Assembly: GCF_001482385.1 (NCBI RefSeq)
Contig: NZ_CP013612.1
Span: 682,001-746,000, forward strand
Length of the DNA stretch: 64,000 bases
Direction: 5' to 3'
Source of the DNA: Pseudoalteromonas rubra
GTDB lineage: Bacteria > Pseudomonadota > Gammaproteobacteria > Enterobacterales > Alteromonadaceae
The translations under genes and the position numbers were made by a program. Below the pieces are notes generated by a model that saw only the letters and a list, made by a program, of their open reading frames with translations, did not search any database and was not told where the DNA came from. Of the stretch, positions 27,324 to 37,092 are shown piece by piece (within the stretch, counting starts at the first letter, position 1; every line of letters begins with the position of its first letter).

Positions 27324-28076
27324 ATGAAGTGCGTTAACCACTTGCTATTAGCAGGTATGGTCGCTGTTGCGGCTAATGCTCAGGCAAATGATCTGAACAA
27401 AGTCATTGACTCAAGTTCGGCAATCAATCAGTCCGCTCAACAGTCTCAAAATAAAATCAACTCGATTGCAGACGATATGCAGTCAAGATTACAAAAATTC
27501 AGAACACTGAATAAAGAGATCGATGGCCTGGTAGTGTATAACGGCCAACTCGATAAGCAGATAAAAAATCAATTAGAAGAAATGGCTGCTATCAATGAGT
27601 CAATGGATCAGGTATCTGTGATTGAGCGTCAAATCACCCCTCTGATGATGCGTATGATCACAGGTCTTGATCAATTTGTTTCTCTGGATGTGCCGTTTTT
27701 GAAAGAAGAGCGTGCAGAGCGTATTGCTAAACTACAGGCAATGATGGACCGCGCAGACGTGTCTTCCAGTGAAAAGTTCCGTCGTGTTTTAGAAGCCTAT
27801 CAGGTAGAAGTTGAATATGGTCGTACGATTGAAGCGTATTCAGCTCTGTTAACTGTTGACGGTCAGGAACGCGAAGTTGATATGCTGCGAATCGGACGCC
27901 TTGAACTTCTTTATGTAACAAAAGACGGCAGTAAAGCTGGTAGCTGGAACAAAGACAGCAAGTCATTCACAGCACTGCCAGACACCAATATCAGTCAAAT
28001 CAACAAAGGTATCCGCATTGCACGTAAGCAACTTGCCCCGGATATGTTAACTCTGCCAATTCAGGCTGCAGAATAA
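27324..28076 (+). CDS. DUF3450 family protein of the TonB2-type system
   Basis: A 250-residue periplasmic protein: signal peptide (MKCVNHLLLAGMVAVAANAQA), then long coiled-coil helices (about 35-110) and a small C-terminal domain (LRIGRLELLYVTKDG...). This is the DUF3450 family, regularly the first gene of TonB2-type operons in marine gammaproteobacteria. I use the ATG at 27324, 8 bp after AAAGG, rather than an in-frame GTG at 27315. It leads a six-gene run with short gaps (8, 3, 22, 10, 19 bp). Probably a periplasmic partner of the TtpC-like protein; biochemical role unknown. Confidence 0.85.
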   Translation: MKCVNHLLLAGMVAVAANAQANDLNKVIDSSSAINQSAQQSQNKINSIADDMQSRLQKFRTLNKEIDGLVVYNGQLDKQIKNQLEEMAAINESMDQVSVIERQITPLMMRMITGLDQFVSLDVPFLKEERAERIAKLQAMMDRADVSSSEKFRRVLEAYQVEVEYGRTIEAYSALLTVDGQEREVDMLRIGRLELLYVTKDGSKAGSWNKDSKSFTALPDTNISQINKGIRIARKQLAPDMLTLPIQAAE

Positions 28077-28083
28077 GAGGTAT

Positions 28084-29457
28084 ATGATGAACTTTTTTAA
28101 ATCTTTCAGCCTAAAAACCGTTATGGCAGCGACACTGGCGCTGTCGAGCTCCGCATTTGCAGCTGAGCAGGCAATGGACCTGGATACGCTGTTGAAGCAA
28201 CTTGAGCAAGGCCAGAGTGCACAAAATGCACAAAACGCCCAACGTGAAGCTCAGTTCAAAGCACAGCAGAGTGAACAGGTAAGAATGCTTCGTGAGTTAA
28301 CGTCTAACCGCGATGGTGAGCTAAATCGTTCAGAGCGTCTCGAAACTCAGTTTGAAGAAAACGAAATTAAACTTGGTAACCTGAGCGATACGCTTTCAAA
28401 GCGCATGGGTTCACTAAAAGAGTTGTTTGGTGTTCTACAGCAGGTTGCTGGCGACTCAAGCAACAAGTTCCGTACTTCAGTTGTCTCTGCAGAAATTCCT
28501 AACCGTAGCGCCTTTATGGACGATATGGCGAAACGTATGGGCTCAAGCACAAAGCTCGCTTCAATCGAAGATATCGAGAAGGTATGGGTAGAGCTGCAGC
28601 GTGAAATGACAGAGCAGGGTAAAGTATCTCGTTATACCTCAGACGTAATTGTTGCTGGTGGTACTAAAACGCAAAAAGAAGTACTTCGTGTTGGTGCATT
28701 TAACCTGATTGCAGACGGTAAATACCTGTCTTACAACCCTGAAACTAACACATTGTCTGAACTAACGCGTCAGCCTACAGCGCGTTTCACACAAAGCGCT
28801 GCTGAGCTTCAGAGTACACAATCTGGCATTGTTGATTTTGCACTTGACCCGACTGGTGGTTCAATCCTGGGTCTGTTGGTTCAGGCGCCAAACACCAAAG
28901 AGCAGGTTGAGCAAGGTGGTGCAGTAGGTTATGTCATCCTTGGTGTTGGTCTGCTGGCATTATTGATTGCGCTAGAGCGTTTCATTTCACTGATGATTAT
29001 GGGTGCTAAGATCAATCGCCAGCTGAAAGACTCTGTTGCACGTGAAGACAACCCGCTGGGTCGTGTGATGAAAGTTAAAGAGCAGTATCCTGATGTTGCA
29101 TACGACACGCTTGAGCTGAAACTAAGCGAAGCAATTCTGCGTGAAATGCCAAAAATTACCCGTAACCTGACTCTGATTAAAATCATTTCAGTAGTTGCGC
29201 CACTATTGGGCCTGTTAGGTACCGTAACCGGTATGATTAACACCTTCCAGGCAATCACACTTTTCGGTACAGGTGACCCGAAACTGATGGCGGGTGGTAT
29301 CTCTACGGCGCTAGTAACAACGGTTCTTGGTCTGGTTGTGGCTATCCCGACGGTATTCCTTTACACCCTGCTTAACACTCGCTCTCGTAATCTGCTGCTT
29401 ATCTTGCAAGAGCAAAGCGCCGGTATCATCGCTGAACGTAGCGAGAAAGGAGCGTAA
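28084..29457 (+). CDS. TtpC-like ExbB-family proton channel protein with periplasmic coiled coil
   Basis: A 457-residue MotA/TolQ/ExbB-family protein. Unlike ordinary ExbB it has a signal peptide and a long N-terminal periplasmic coiled coil (about 30-120) before the channel part (TM near 280-300 and a pair near 370-440, with LLGLLGTVTGMINTFQAI). This is the design of TtpC, the fourth component of Vibrio TonB2 systems. Two in-frame ATGs at 28084 and 28087; the second has the better spacing from AGAGG. It is cotranscribed with exbB, exbD and tonB, and should help transduce proton-motive force to TonB. Confidence 0.88.
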   Translation: MMNFFKSFSLKTVMAATLALSSSAFAAEQAMDLDTLLKQLEQGQSAQNAQNAQREAQFKAQQSEQVRMLRELTSNRDGELNRSERLETQFEENEIKLGNLSDTLSKRMGSLKELFGVLQQVAGDSSNKFRTSVVSAEIPNRSAFMDDMAKRMGSSTKLASIEDIEKVWVELQREMTEQGKVSRYTSDVIVAGGTKTQKEVLRVGAFNLIADGKYLSYNPETNTLSELTRQPTARFTQSAAELQSTQSGIVDFALDPTGGSILGLLVQAPNTKEQVEQGGAVGYVILGVGLLALLIALERFISLMIMGAKINRQLKDSVAREDNPLGRVMKVKEQYPDVAYDTLELKLSEAILREMPKITRNLTLIKIISVVAPLLGLLGTVTGMINTFQAITLFGTGDPKLMAGGISTALVTTVLGLVVAIPTVFLYTLLNTRSRNLLLILQEQSAGIIAERSEKGA

Positions 29458-29459
29458 TT

Positions 29460-29987
29460 GTGGTTCTTTTAGTAGATGCAATTAATGCGCTACGTGAGTT
29501 CCTAGATACAGGTGGCCAGGTTCTCCTGGTCATCGGACTGGTCACTTTTCTGATGTGGCTGTTGATCCTCGAACGTTTTATGTTTGTTTTCGGCAAATTC
29601 AGAACTTATCGCAAAGATCTGCTGAATAGCTGGAGCAGCCGAGAGGAGAGAAACAGCTGGAATGCAGAGCAGATACGCCAGGCCATGATCTCACGAGCCG
29701 GTATTCAGCTTAACAGTAATCTGCCTTATATCAACGTGATGGTTGCCTTATGTCCGCTATTGGGCCTGCTAGGTACGGTTACAGGTATGATTGAAGTATT
29801 TAATGTGATGGCAATCACAGGTTCCGGCAGTGCGCGTTCGATGGCAGCCGGTGTGTCTAAAGCCACTATCCCAACAATGGCGGGAATGGTTGGCGCGCTT
29901 TCCGGGGTGTTTGCCTCGACTTTCTTACAACGTAAGGCCAAGCGCGAAGTAGAACTGTTGGAAGACAAGCTGTTGCTTGACCACTAG
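29460..29987 (+). CDS. exbB: ExbB-type proton channel subunit
   Basis: A 175-residue inner-membrane protein with three membrane spans and the family core CPLLGLLGTVTGMIEVFNVM, followed by SMAAGVSKATIPTMAGMVGA. It starts with GTG eight bases after AAAGGAG and only 2 bp behind the previous stop. With ExbD it forms the proton channel that energises TonB. Shorter than E. coli ExbB, as is usual for the ExbB2 branch. Confidence 0.92.
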   Translation: MVLLVDAINALREFLDTGGQVLLVIGLVTFLMWLLILERFMFVFGKFRTYRKDLLNSWSSREERNSWNAEQIRQAMISRAGIQLNSNLPYINVMVALCPLLGLLGTVTGMIEVFNVMAITGSGSARSMAAGVSKATIPTMAGMVGALSGVFASTFLQRKAKREVELLEDKLLLDH

Positions 29988-30008
29988 AAAAGATTTTGAG
30001 GAAACATA

Positions 30009-30419
30009 ATGAGAGCTCCATTAGCTAAGGTTTTTCAGGAAGAAGAAGCCGAAGAAATTAACATGACACCCATGCTGGACGTTGTATTTATCATGCTTAT
30101 CTTCTTCATTGTAACGGCGTCATTCGTTAAAGAAGCGGGTATCGATGTGAACCGCCCGGAAGCCGCAACAGCAGTTAAAAAGCAGCGTGCCAACATCCTG
30201 GTTGCGATTTCTGACAAAGGTGAGATTTGGATTAACAAACGTCAGGTTGATATTCGCGCTGTACAGGCAAATATCGAACGTCTGAAAGCTGAAAATCCAC
30301 AGGGCAGCGTTGTTATTCAGGCTGATAAAAAAGCAACGACCGACACCTTAATCAAGGTAATGGATGCATCTCGTGCCGCGGGCGCGTTTGATGTCTCGAT
30401 TGCTGCACAGGAATCATAG
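30009..30419 (+). CDS. exbD: ExbD biopolymer transport protein
   Basis: A 136-residue protein with a single N-terminal membrane span. The family signature NMTPMLDVVFIMLIFFIVTAS includes the membrane Asp that carries protons. The C-terminal periplasmic domain (VVIQADKKATTDTLIKVMD...) is complete. Partner of the adjacent ExbB. Confidence 0.93.
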   Translation: MRAPLAKVFQEEEAEEINMTPMLDVVFIMLIFFIVTASFVKEAGIDVNRPEAATAVKKQRANILVAISDKGEIWINKRQVDIRAVQANIERLKAENPQGSVVIQADKKATTDTLIKVMDASRAAGAFDVSIAAQES

Positions 30420-30428
30420 GATTAGAAA

Positions 30429-31034
30429 ATGCGTTACTTACTAGCACTCGTTATTGCAGGTATTGTGACTTTTTTCTTGTTTCTCGGTATGCAAGCACTG
30501 ATCACAGGCGGCGAAGGCAAGATGGACGAGCCGGTAAAAGGCAACGTTCTTGACTTTGTACGCCTGAAAAAAGAAGAAACAGTCCAGAAAAAAGAACGCA
30601 AACCACAAAAGCCGCCAACACCAAAAGAGCCGCCTCCGCCAATGGATGCACCGCAGATGCAAAGTAATAATCTCGATGCAGCTGGTGCTGACTTCAATTT
30701 CAGCGCAGATGTGGCGGCCGATGTGGATCTCGCAGGGGGGTTAGCACTTGAATCCAGCGATGGCGAATATTTGCCTATCGTTAAAGTGGCACCTGTTTAT
30801 CCAAGGCGTGCACTGTCTCGCGGAATTGAAGGCTATGTCATCGTTGAGTTTATTGTAACTAAACAAGGCACAGTGAGAGATCCGGTTGTCGTCAAAGCCG
30901 AGCCCGAGAATATTTTTGAACGTGCAGCAATGGATGCAGCGTTGAAGTTTAAGTACAAGCCTCGTGTTGTGAACGGTGAAGCGGTTGAAGTGGCCGGAGT
31001 TCAGAACAAGATCTCATTCCAGATAAACGGCTAA
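30429..31034 (+). CDS. tonB: TonB energy transducer
   Basis: A 201-residue protein with one N-terminal membrane anchor, a short Pro/Lys-rich spanning segment (PQKPPTPKEPPPP) and a typical TonB C-terminal domain (YPRRALSRGIEGYVIVEF ... FERAAMDAALKFKYKPR). The linker is short, as in TonB2-type proteins, which rely on extra partners. It should contact the TonB box of receptors such as the one at 34348. Confidence 0.93.
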   Translation: MRYLLALVIAGIVTFFLFLGMQALITGGEGKMDEPVKGNVLDFVRLKKEETVQKKERKPQKPPTPKEPPPPMDAPQMQSNNLDAAGADFNFSADVAADVDLAGGLALESSDGEYLPIVKVAPVYPRRALSRGIEGYVIVEFIVTKQGTVRDPVVVKAEPENIFERAAMDAALKFKYKPRVVNGEAVEVAGVQNKISFQING

Positions 31035-31052
31035 CAGACAAAAGGTGCGATT

Positions 31053-32357
31053 ATGAAACTATTTAAAAAAGCCCTGTTGGTAAGTGCACTAAGTTGTGCT
31101 GGTCTGGTGGCGCCAAGCCTTGTCTCGGTGTTACCCGGCGTAGACCTGGCTGTAGCTCATGCTGAAACTAAAACCAAGCGAGTTCCGGCACTGCGCGAGA
31201 AGGTATACAGCCAGCTTGCACGTGCACAAAAATTGGCTGATGACGGTGATGTAAAAGCTGGCCTTGAGGTGCTCGACTCCATCAAGGAACGTTCAGGAAG
31301 TATGAACTCTTACGAAATTGCCATGATGCACAATTTCTATGGGTTCATCTACTACAACGAAAATCAGCTTGATAAAGCTATCGGTTCTTTTGAGCTGGTT
31401 GTCGCTGAGGAAGCGATCCCGGAATCATTGAGATTATCGACAACCTTCAGTCTGGCGCAGCTGGCGATGGCAAATGGTGATTACAAGGCAACGGTTGATT
31501 ATTTAGATAGATGGAAGAAAATAAATACTCAACCAATTAAAAGTAATTACTATGTATTAAAAGCACAGGCTTTATACCAGGGTAAAGATTATAAATCAGC
31601 GGTAGAGAATATCAATATAGCTATATCGTTAACAGAGGGTGAGGGAAATGTACCTAAGGAAAACTGGTTAGTTTTACAAAGGGCATTATATTACTCATTA
31701 AGTCAGCCAGAAAAGGTGGCTGATGTGCTCGAGAAAATGATCAAGCTGTTTGATAAGCCTGAATACTGGGTTCAGTTAGCTGGTATGTATGGCGAATTAG
31801 GCGAGGAGAAAAAGCAATTGGCTTTGCTGGAAACAGCTAAGCAGAGAGGCTTTATTCAAAAACGCAGTGACATTATTCAGCTCGCTCAGGTTTATCTGTT
31901 TAATGGTTTACCATACAAAGCCGCGGTAGCTTTGGACGAGGGCATAAAAAAAGGCGTAGTTGAAGGAAATGCTAAAAACTATGCTTTTATCGCTGAGGCT
32001 TATGTACAGTCTAAAGACGAGAGCAAATCGATAGACTATTTTGTTAAGGCTGACAAAGATGTTAGCCATGGCAACTATTTGCAGCGTATAGCCGAAGTGT
32101 ACATCAACCTGGAAAAGTTTGACGAAGCAGCAGATGCAGCCCGTAGCGCACTGGACAAAGGGGACCTGACCTTTGAATCGAACGCCTATGTTGCGCTGGG
32201 AATGGCACAGTATAATTTGAAAAACTTTGATGCCTCTATACTGGCATTTGAACAGGCAGAAAAGCATAAAAAGTCGGCTAATCTTGCCAAGCAGTGGATA
32301 AAATACGTTAAGCGAGAAAAAATTCACGCCGAAACGTTAAAGCAAGCTCTGTTATGA
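31053..32357 (+). CDS. Periplasmic TPR protein of the TonB2-type system
   Basis: A 434-residue exported protein built almost wholly of tetratricopeptide-like helical repeats (for example NFYGFIYYNENQLDKAIGSF, ALGMAQYNLKNFDASILAFE). It is the last gene of the six-gene module, before a terminator. TPR proteins in this position accompany TonB2-type systems in Vibrio and relatives and probably serve as a periplasmic scaffold between TonB and outer-membrane clients. The base composition dips to AT-rich around 31500-31700 without breaking the frame. Confidence 0.85.
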   Translation: MKLFKKALLVSALSCAGLVAPSLVSVLPGVDLAVAHAETKTKRVPALREKVYSQLARAQKLADDGDVKAGLEVLDSIKERSGSMNSYEIAMMHNFYGFIYYNENQLDKAIGSFELVVAEEAIPESLRLSTTFSLAQLAMANGDYKATVDYLDRWKKINTQPIKSNYYVLKAQALYQGKDYKSAVENINIAISLTEGEGNVPKENWLVLQRALYYSLSQPEKVADVLEKMIKLFDKPEYWVQLAGMYGELGEEKKQLALLETAKQRGFIQKRSDIIQLAQVYLFNGLPYKAAVALDEGIKKGVVEGNAKNYAFIAEAYVQSKDESKSIDYFVKADKDVSHGNYLQRIAEVYINLEKFDEAADAARSALDKGDLTFESNAYVALGMAQYNLKNFDASILAFEQAEKHKKSANLAKQWIKYVKREKIHAETLKQALL

Positions 32358-32374
32358 TTTTATAATCGCAACAC

Positions 32375-32401
32375 CAAAGCCGCCTTCGGGCGGTTTTTTT
32401 A
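32375..32401 (+). terminator. Terminator after the TonB module
   Basis: CCGCC-TTCG-GGCGG followed by seven T, 20 bp after the TPR gene. Confidence 0.9.
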
Positions 32402-32529
32402 TGCCTGAAAAATAAAAGCTCTTACCCTAAATGGATACTTTCATTTTTTTGAAAATAAACAGACACACAAATGAAATATATGGTTTATATGATAACGCTA
32501 GCTCAAATAAACACTCAACGGAGAATAAA

Positions 32530-34257
32530 ATGAAACTTACTGGGTTATTCAAAGTAAGCCTTGTTACATCTGCACTTGTACTAGCTGGTTGTGGCGGTGA
32601 CATCGAAGTAACACCGACTGTAAATGATACAAGCGTTACAGATTCTAATAATACAACAACAACTACTAATAATGGCACAGACAATAATTCCGGTGGTGAT
32701 AACGGTAATGGTGGCGACAACGGTGATGGTAAAGAACCTGGTGTTACTAATCCATGTGTAAGCCGTACAGTGGCTGGCACTGAAGTTCAGGGTGACTACC
32801 GCAATAACAAGCATTGTTACTATGATACTTCGTTCGCAAGCAAAGCATTAGAAATCACAGAAAACATTACATTCGATGCATTACCAGATGGTGGCGCACA
32901 CGTATTCGCTGGCGCACTGCTAATTGGTGAAAACTGTGACACTAGCACAGGTTGTACAGTACCAGAGACTGGTCCTACTCTAACAGTAAAACCTGGTGCA
33001 ACTATGGCATTTGCTTCAGGTGAAGCGATTGTTCGCATCGCTCGTAGCGCTAAAATCATGGCTGAAGGTACTGCTGACGCACCTATTACGTTTACATCAG
33101 CAAACGACATTGAAGAATTTGACATTACTGGTTTTGGCCCACAGTTTGCGGACTGGGGTGGTATCATGATCAATGGTAAAGGCCTGACTAACCAGTGTAA
33201 GAACGAAGAGCGTGCAGCAGGTCTGTGTAACGCCAAAACAGAAGGTATCACTAGTCACTTCGGTGGTAGCGACAATGCAGACAGCAGCGGTAACATCAAG
33301 TATGCTAAAATTTTCTACGCAGGGTCGGGTCCTCGTGAAGGCGGTGTAGGTGATGACCTTAACTCTCTGACATTGAATGGTGTTGGTTCAGGTTCTAGCT
33401 TTGAGTTCCTTCACATTCACCAGGGCTTCGATGATGGTATTGAGTTCTTTGGTGGTGCAGCGAACCTTAAGAACATTGTAGTTACAGATACCCAGGACGA
33501 CTCTATCGATATCGATGCAGGCTGGCAGGGTAAAGCCCAGTTCATCTACATCAAACACGGTACTATTAAAACCAAGAAAGACGTGAACTACACCGGCGAA
33601 GATGAAGATAAAAACAAGGTTGTTAAAACTATCGAAGCTGGCACCGAAGGCTTCATGGGTAACAATGGTTTCGAAACTGACGGTGAGAAAAACAAGGGAG
33701 AAGAGTACAACGACGTAACTCCTTCTAACCCAACTATCGCAAACGTTACTGTAGTAACGACTGACGGTAAGTCAATCCGTGATAATGACCCTTCACAGGC
33801 TGCAACTTTTGACGATGCAATTCGTGGTCAGTACTACAACACACTGTTTGTTAAAGAAGAAAATGCAACAAATGCAACAGCTTGTCTTCACTTTAAAGAC
33901 AGCGACGCAGCACAAAACGCTGTTGATAACGTACTAAACTTCCACAATTCAGCATTGGCTTGTGTGACTAACTTCACTGAGGGAAGTAAAGATCTTCCTG
34001 GTGAAACGCACACCGCTTGGTGGGATAACGATGGTGCTAGCATCATTCTTGACAAAAAAGGTGATGTACTGGCAGCTGATGGTTTCTCTACAAACGTAGA
34101 TTCTGCGGATATCACGATTGAAGCAAATGACCTGAAATCTCTAAATGATGATTTCTTCGAAGAAGTTGACTATGTAGGCGCAGTTTCAAGCGCAGATACG
34201 TCAAGCGCTTGGTACAAGTGGGTTGAAGAAGCTCTTGAACTAGCTGACAAAGATTAA
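32530..34257 (+). CDS. Large beta-helix-like surface lipoprotein paired with a TonB receptor
   Basis: A 575-residue lipoprotein. The Met at 32530 follows CGGAG and begins a classic lipoprotein signal with LAGC (Cys21), so I reject the longer frame from 32431. A 50-residue Asn/Asp/Gly/Thr-rich linker follows, then a domain (about 90-350) with repeating short beta-strand pattern (IRIARSAKIMAEGTADAPIT, GGIMINGKG, NIVVTDTQDDSIDIDAGWQ) like right-handed beta-helix proteins, and a C-terminal region with conserved-looking TAWWDNDGA. It lies between a TonB operon and a TonB-dependent receptor, so it probably acts with that receptor at the cell surface as a ligand-capturing or client protein. No catalytic motif recognised. 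Confidence 0.8.
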   Translation: MKLTGLFKVSLVTSALVLAGCGGDIEVTPTVNDTSVTDSNNTTTTTNNGTDNNSGGDNGNGGDNGDGKEPGVTNPCVSRTVAGTEVQGDYRNNKHCYYDTSFASKALEITENITFDALPDGGAHVFAGALLIGENCDTSTGCTVPETGPTLTVKPGATMAFASGEAIVRIARSAKIMAEGTADAPITFTSANDIEEFDITGFGPQFADWGGIMINGKGLTNQCKNEERAAGLCNAKTEGITSHFGGSDNADSSGNIKYAKIFYAGSGPREGGVGDDLNSLTLNGVGSGSSFEFLHIHQGFDDGIEFFGGAANLKNIVVTDTQDDSIDIDAGWQGKAQFIYIKHGTIKTKKDVNYTGEDEDKNKVVKTIEAGTEGFMGNNGFETDGEKNKGEEYNDVTPSNPTIANVTVVTTDGKSIRDNDPSQAATFDDAIRGQYYNTLFVKEENATNATACLHFKDSDAAQNAVDNVLNFHNSALACVTNFTEGSKDLPGETHTAWWDNDGASIILDKKGDVLAADGFSTNVDSADITIEANDLKSLNDDFFEEVDYVGAVSSADTSSAWYKWVEEALELADKD

Positions 34258-34301
34258 TCTCTAAGATTACTTTGTTTTTAACTCAATAAGTATTTCGAAC
34301 T

Positions 34302-34326
34302 AGGCGCATTGATTGCGCCTTTTTTA
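34302..34326 (+). terminator. Terminator/attenuator between the lipoprotein and receptor genes
   Basis: AGGCGCA-TTGAT-TGCGCCT plus six T, ending only about 22 bp before the receptor ATG. No room remains for a separate promoter after it, so the receptor must be made by read-through from upstream, which would give more lipoprotein than receptor. Confidence 0.8.
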
Positions 34327-34347
34327 CGAGTTTTATCAGGATTGCAA

Positions 34348-37035
34348 ATGAATACGCAGATAAAATTAAGAAAAGTAGCTTTGGCAGTAGGTGCTTCTTT
34401 GTCCGTCGGTATGACTGCGCCTGTATTTGCTGAAGAAGCGCAGGAAATTGAAGAAGTTGTTGCAGTCGGCTCACGTCTACAAGGTAGTGCTGCGGCTGTT
34501 ATTGAAGAGCGTAAAAATCAGGCATTTGTTGCAGATATACTGGGCGCCGAGCAATTGTCACGCACCGGTGATAGTGATGTAGCGTCTGCTCTGCGCCGTG
34601 TAACTGGCCTAACGCTTGTCGATGGTAAGTTCATTTATGTACGCGGTCTCGGTGAGCGTTACTCAAGTGCTCGATTAAATGGAGCAGCGGTACCTAGCCC
34701 GGATCTAACCCGAAACGTTATTCCCCTGGATATATTTCCATCGAGCATCATAGAGAGTCTGGCTGTTCAAAAAGCATATTCTCCTTCTATGCCTGCTGCT
34801 TTTGGTGGTGGTAACATCGACATCCGGACCAAATCGGTACCGAGTGAATTTGTAGCAAATATTGAAGTGGGTGTTGGTCAAAACCTCAATTCGCAAGATG
34901 GCTATACCTATAACCGTAATGAAAAAGGTATCCCTGTTGCAGTTCAAACTGCCGTAGTACGCTATCGTGGCGATCTGTCTTTACGCGGTATAGTAGAGAG
35001 AGAAAGGTTTGAAAACACTGATACTCTAAGTGCTGCAGATCAAGCTTTGGTGATCAACAAGTCTCTGGTACGTGAGCTGCCGCGGGACATTCGGGTACAA
35101 GAAGAGTCTTTGGATCCGAACTACGATATAAAGGCAAGTATTGGTAATAGCTTTGACGAGGACTGGCTGGGGGGCACTATCGGTGTGCTTGCGGCTGTGT
35201 CTTATGACAATGACTGGAAGTATTCAGAGCGCATGAGCGCGGTATTGGATCAGTCATTTGAAGAAAGCTGTACGACGAGATTAGAGACTGAAGAAGACGC
35301 GGTTAACTCTTGTTACGTTACGATGAAAGACTCTAAAGTAACAACTCAGACTGAGAAAATGAGTGGCGTGTTTAACCTTGGATATAAGTACGAGCAACAC
35401 AACGTATCTTATTCTAAGATATATCTTGAAGACACTGAAGACGAGTCGGAACTGTCTATCTCTCAGAGCCCCAATGGCAGTACTGTTAGAACGATAGCTG
35501 CAACAGGACAGGCATATCGTAATTACGACTTTAACTACGAAGAGCGCGTTCTGGACATCGACCAGGTTGTTGGCCAACATACATTTATGGATTACATGGG
35601 GATCGGTGTTGACTGGCAGTATACAGAGTCAAAAGCTGAAACTAAAATCCCCACCAATATCGATTATGATTTCATAGATAACTATGGCGATGATGGCGCG
35701 TATGTAGACTCTATCGTAACGGGTGATGATAACCGTATCCTCTACTCTTACACAGAAATGGAAGACAATGTAAAGTCGTACAGCGGTAACCTTACATTGC
35801 CATTATATCTGGAGAACATAGAGCTCACCTTTAAAGCGGGTTATGACTTCGTTGACCGGGCGCGTGTTTATTCAACATCAAGCTTTGCGATACACAATGA
35901 GACAAATATCTCTATCCCAGTTAACACGGGTTCAGACGGCATTAATGACATTACAGCCTATTTGAATGACGACTTTGTCTCTAGTAATGATTTTTTATTG
36001 GCCTTCAATGAACCGACTGCGCCTAGTGCAGACGATTACATTGCGGCCCAGAAAATTGATGCAGGCTACTTTGAGTTCGACGCGATTTTTGATAACACAT
36101 GGCGCCTAAGTGGTGGTATCCGATACGAGGATTTTAAACAAGTCTCTATAGGTACTTCTAGTCTTATCTTTGATCGCATTACCCATAGCACAATCTACTC
36201 AGAAGAAAGGATCCTAGCGGGAACAGTCAATGAAGATGACTTCTACAACGCGCTTTCCATGACTTATCTGGGTGGTGAAAAGTACCAAATAAGGTTTGGT
36301 TACGGTGAAACAGTTGTTCGTCCTGACTTACGTGAGTTAGTACCTGTTTCGTATTTTGATCCATTGACAGACATTCGTACATTCGGTGTTGCAGGCCTCA
36401 AGAGCAGCGAGCTGCAAAACTATGATGCACGTTTCGAATACTACATGGACAACGGTGATAACTTCTCGGTAGGTGCATTCTTTAAAGATATTACCTCACC
36501 AATTGAGACTGTGCTGCAAGTAGGTGACGAGGATTACACAGCTACTTTCGTTAACGGTGAAACCGGTGAGGTATATGGTGTTGAAGCCGAGTGGCTTTAC
36601 GACTTATCAGGTGTAGTCAGTGGGTTCTTTACATCGGGTAACGTAACATTGAGTGACTCTGAAGTTGAGATTGATCCTGCTAAGTCTGGTAACTTAACAA
36701 ACCCAACTAAGCGCATGACCGGACACTCTAAGTATGTAGTTAACTTACAGCTTAACTACGATTCGGCAGATGGTCAGCACAGTAGTTCACTTGTTTACAA
36801 TGTGTTCGGTGAACGCATTCTGGCATCTGGTATTGGTGGTCGCGAAGACGCGTTTGAGCAGCCATTCCACTCACTGGACTTTGTTTATACCTGGTACCCG
36901 GACTTCAATTCACAAGTTAAGTTCAAGGTTCAAAACTTACTTGATGAAGAACAAGAAGTTACTCAGTCTGACTACATAGTACGTCAGAAAGAGGCTGGCA
37001 CTAGCGTAAGCTTGAGCTACAAGTACGAATTCTAA
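34348..37035 (+). CDS. TonB-dependent outer-membrane receptor
   Basis: An 895-residue outer-membrane receptor. I use the ATG at 34348, which opens a signal peptide (MNTQIKLRKVALAVGAS... ending PVFA/EEAQ). A TonB-box-like EIEEVVAVGS follows, then a plug domain (about 50-190, VDGKFIYVRGLGERYSS, GGNIDIRTKS) and a long beta barrel ending in an aromatic (YKYEF). The plug resembles receptors annotated generally in Alteromonadales, not siderophore receptors I can name. Its substrate is probably linked to the adjacent lipoprotein, and the TonB module upstream is its likely energiser. Confidence 0.9.
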   Translation: MNTQIKLRKVALAVGASLSVGMTAPVFAEEAQEIEEVVAVGSRLQGSAAAVIEERKNQAFVADILGAEQLSRTGDSDVASALRRVTGLTLVDGKFIYVRGLGERYSSARLNGAAVPSPDLTRNVIPLDIFPSSIIESLAVQKAYSPSMPAAFGGGNIDIRTKSVPSEFVANIEVGVGQNLNSQDGYTYNRNEKGIPVAVQTAVVRYRGDLSLRGIVERERFENTDTLSAADQALVINKSLVRELPRDIRVQEESLDPNYDIKASIGNSFDEDWLGGTIGVLAAVSYDNDWKYSERMSAVLDQSFEESCTTRLETEEDAVNSCYVTMKDSKVTTQTEKMSGVFNLGYKYEQHNVSYSKIYLEDTEDESELSISQSPNGSTVRTIAATGQAYRNYDFNYEERVLDIDQVVGQHTFMDYMGIGVDWQYTESKAETKIPTNIDYDFIDNYGDDGAYVDSIVTGDDNRILYSYTEMEDNVKSYSGNLTLPLYLENIELTFKAGYDFVDRARVYSTSSFAIHNETNISIPVNTGSDGINDITAYLNDDFVSSNDFLLAFNEPTAPSADDYIAAQKIDAGYFEFDAIFDNTWRLSGGIRYEDFKQVSIGTSSLIFDRITHSTIYSEERILAGTVNEDDFYNALSMTYLGGEKYQIRFGYGETVVRPDLRELVPVSYFDPLTDIRTFGVAGLKSSELQNYDARFEYYMDNGDNFSVGAFFKDITSPIETVLQVGDEDYTATFVNGETGEVYGVEAEWLYDLSGVVSGFFTSGNVTLSDSEVEIDPAKSGNLTNPTKRMTGHSKYVVNLQLNYDSADGQHSSSLVYNVFGERILASGIGGREDAFEQPFHSLDFVYTWYPDFNSQVKFKVQNLLDEEQEVTQSDYIVRQKEAGTSVSLSYKYEF

Positions 37036-37054
37036 GTTCGTTTTTTAGAAATCC

Positions 37055-37092
37055 AAAAGCCTTCGGTCCGTTGAGTCCCGAAGGCTTTTTTT
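37055..37092 (+). terminator. Terminator after the receptor gene
   Basis: AAAAGCCTTCGG, 11-base loop, CCGAAGGCTTTTTTT: 12-bp perfect stem with T-run. Confidence 0.9.
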
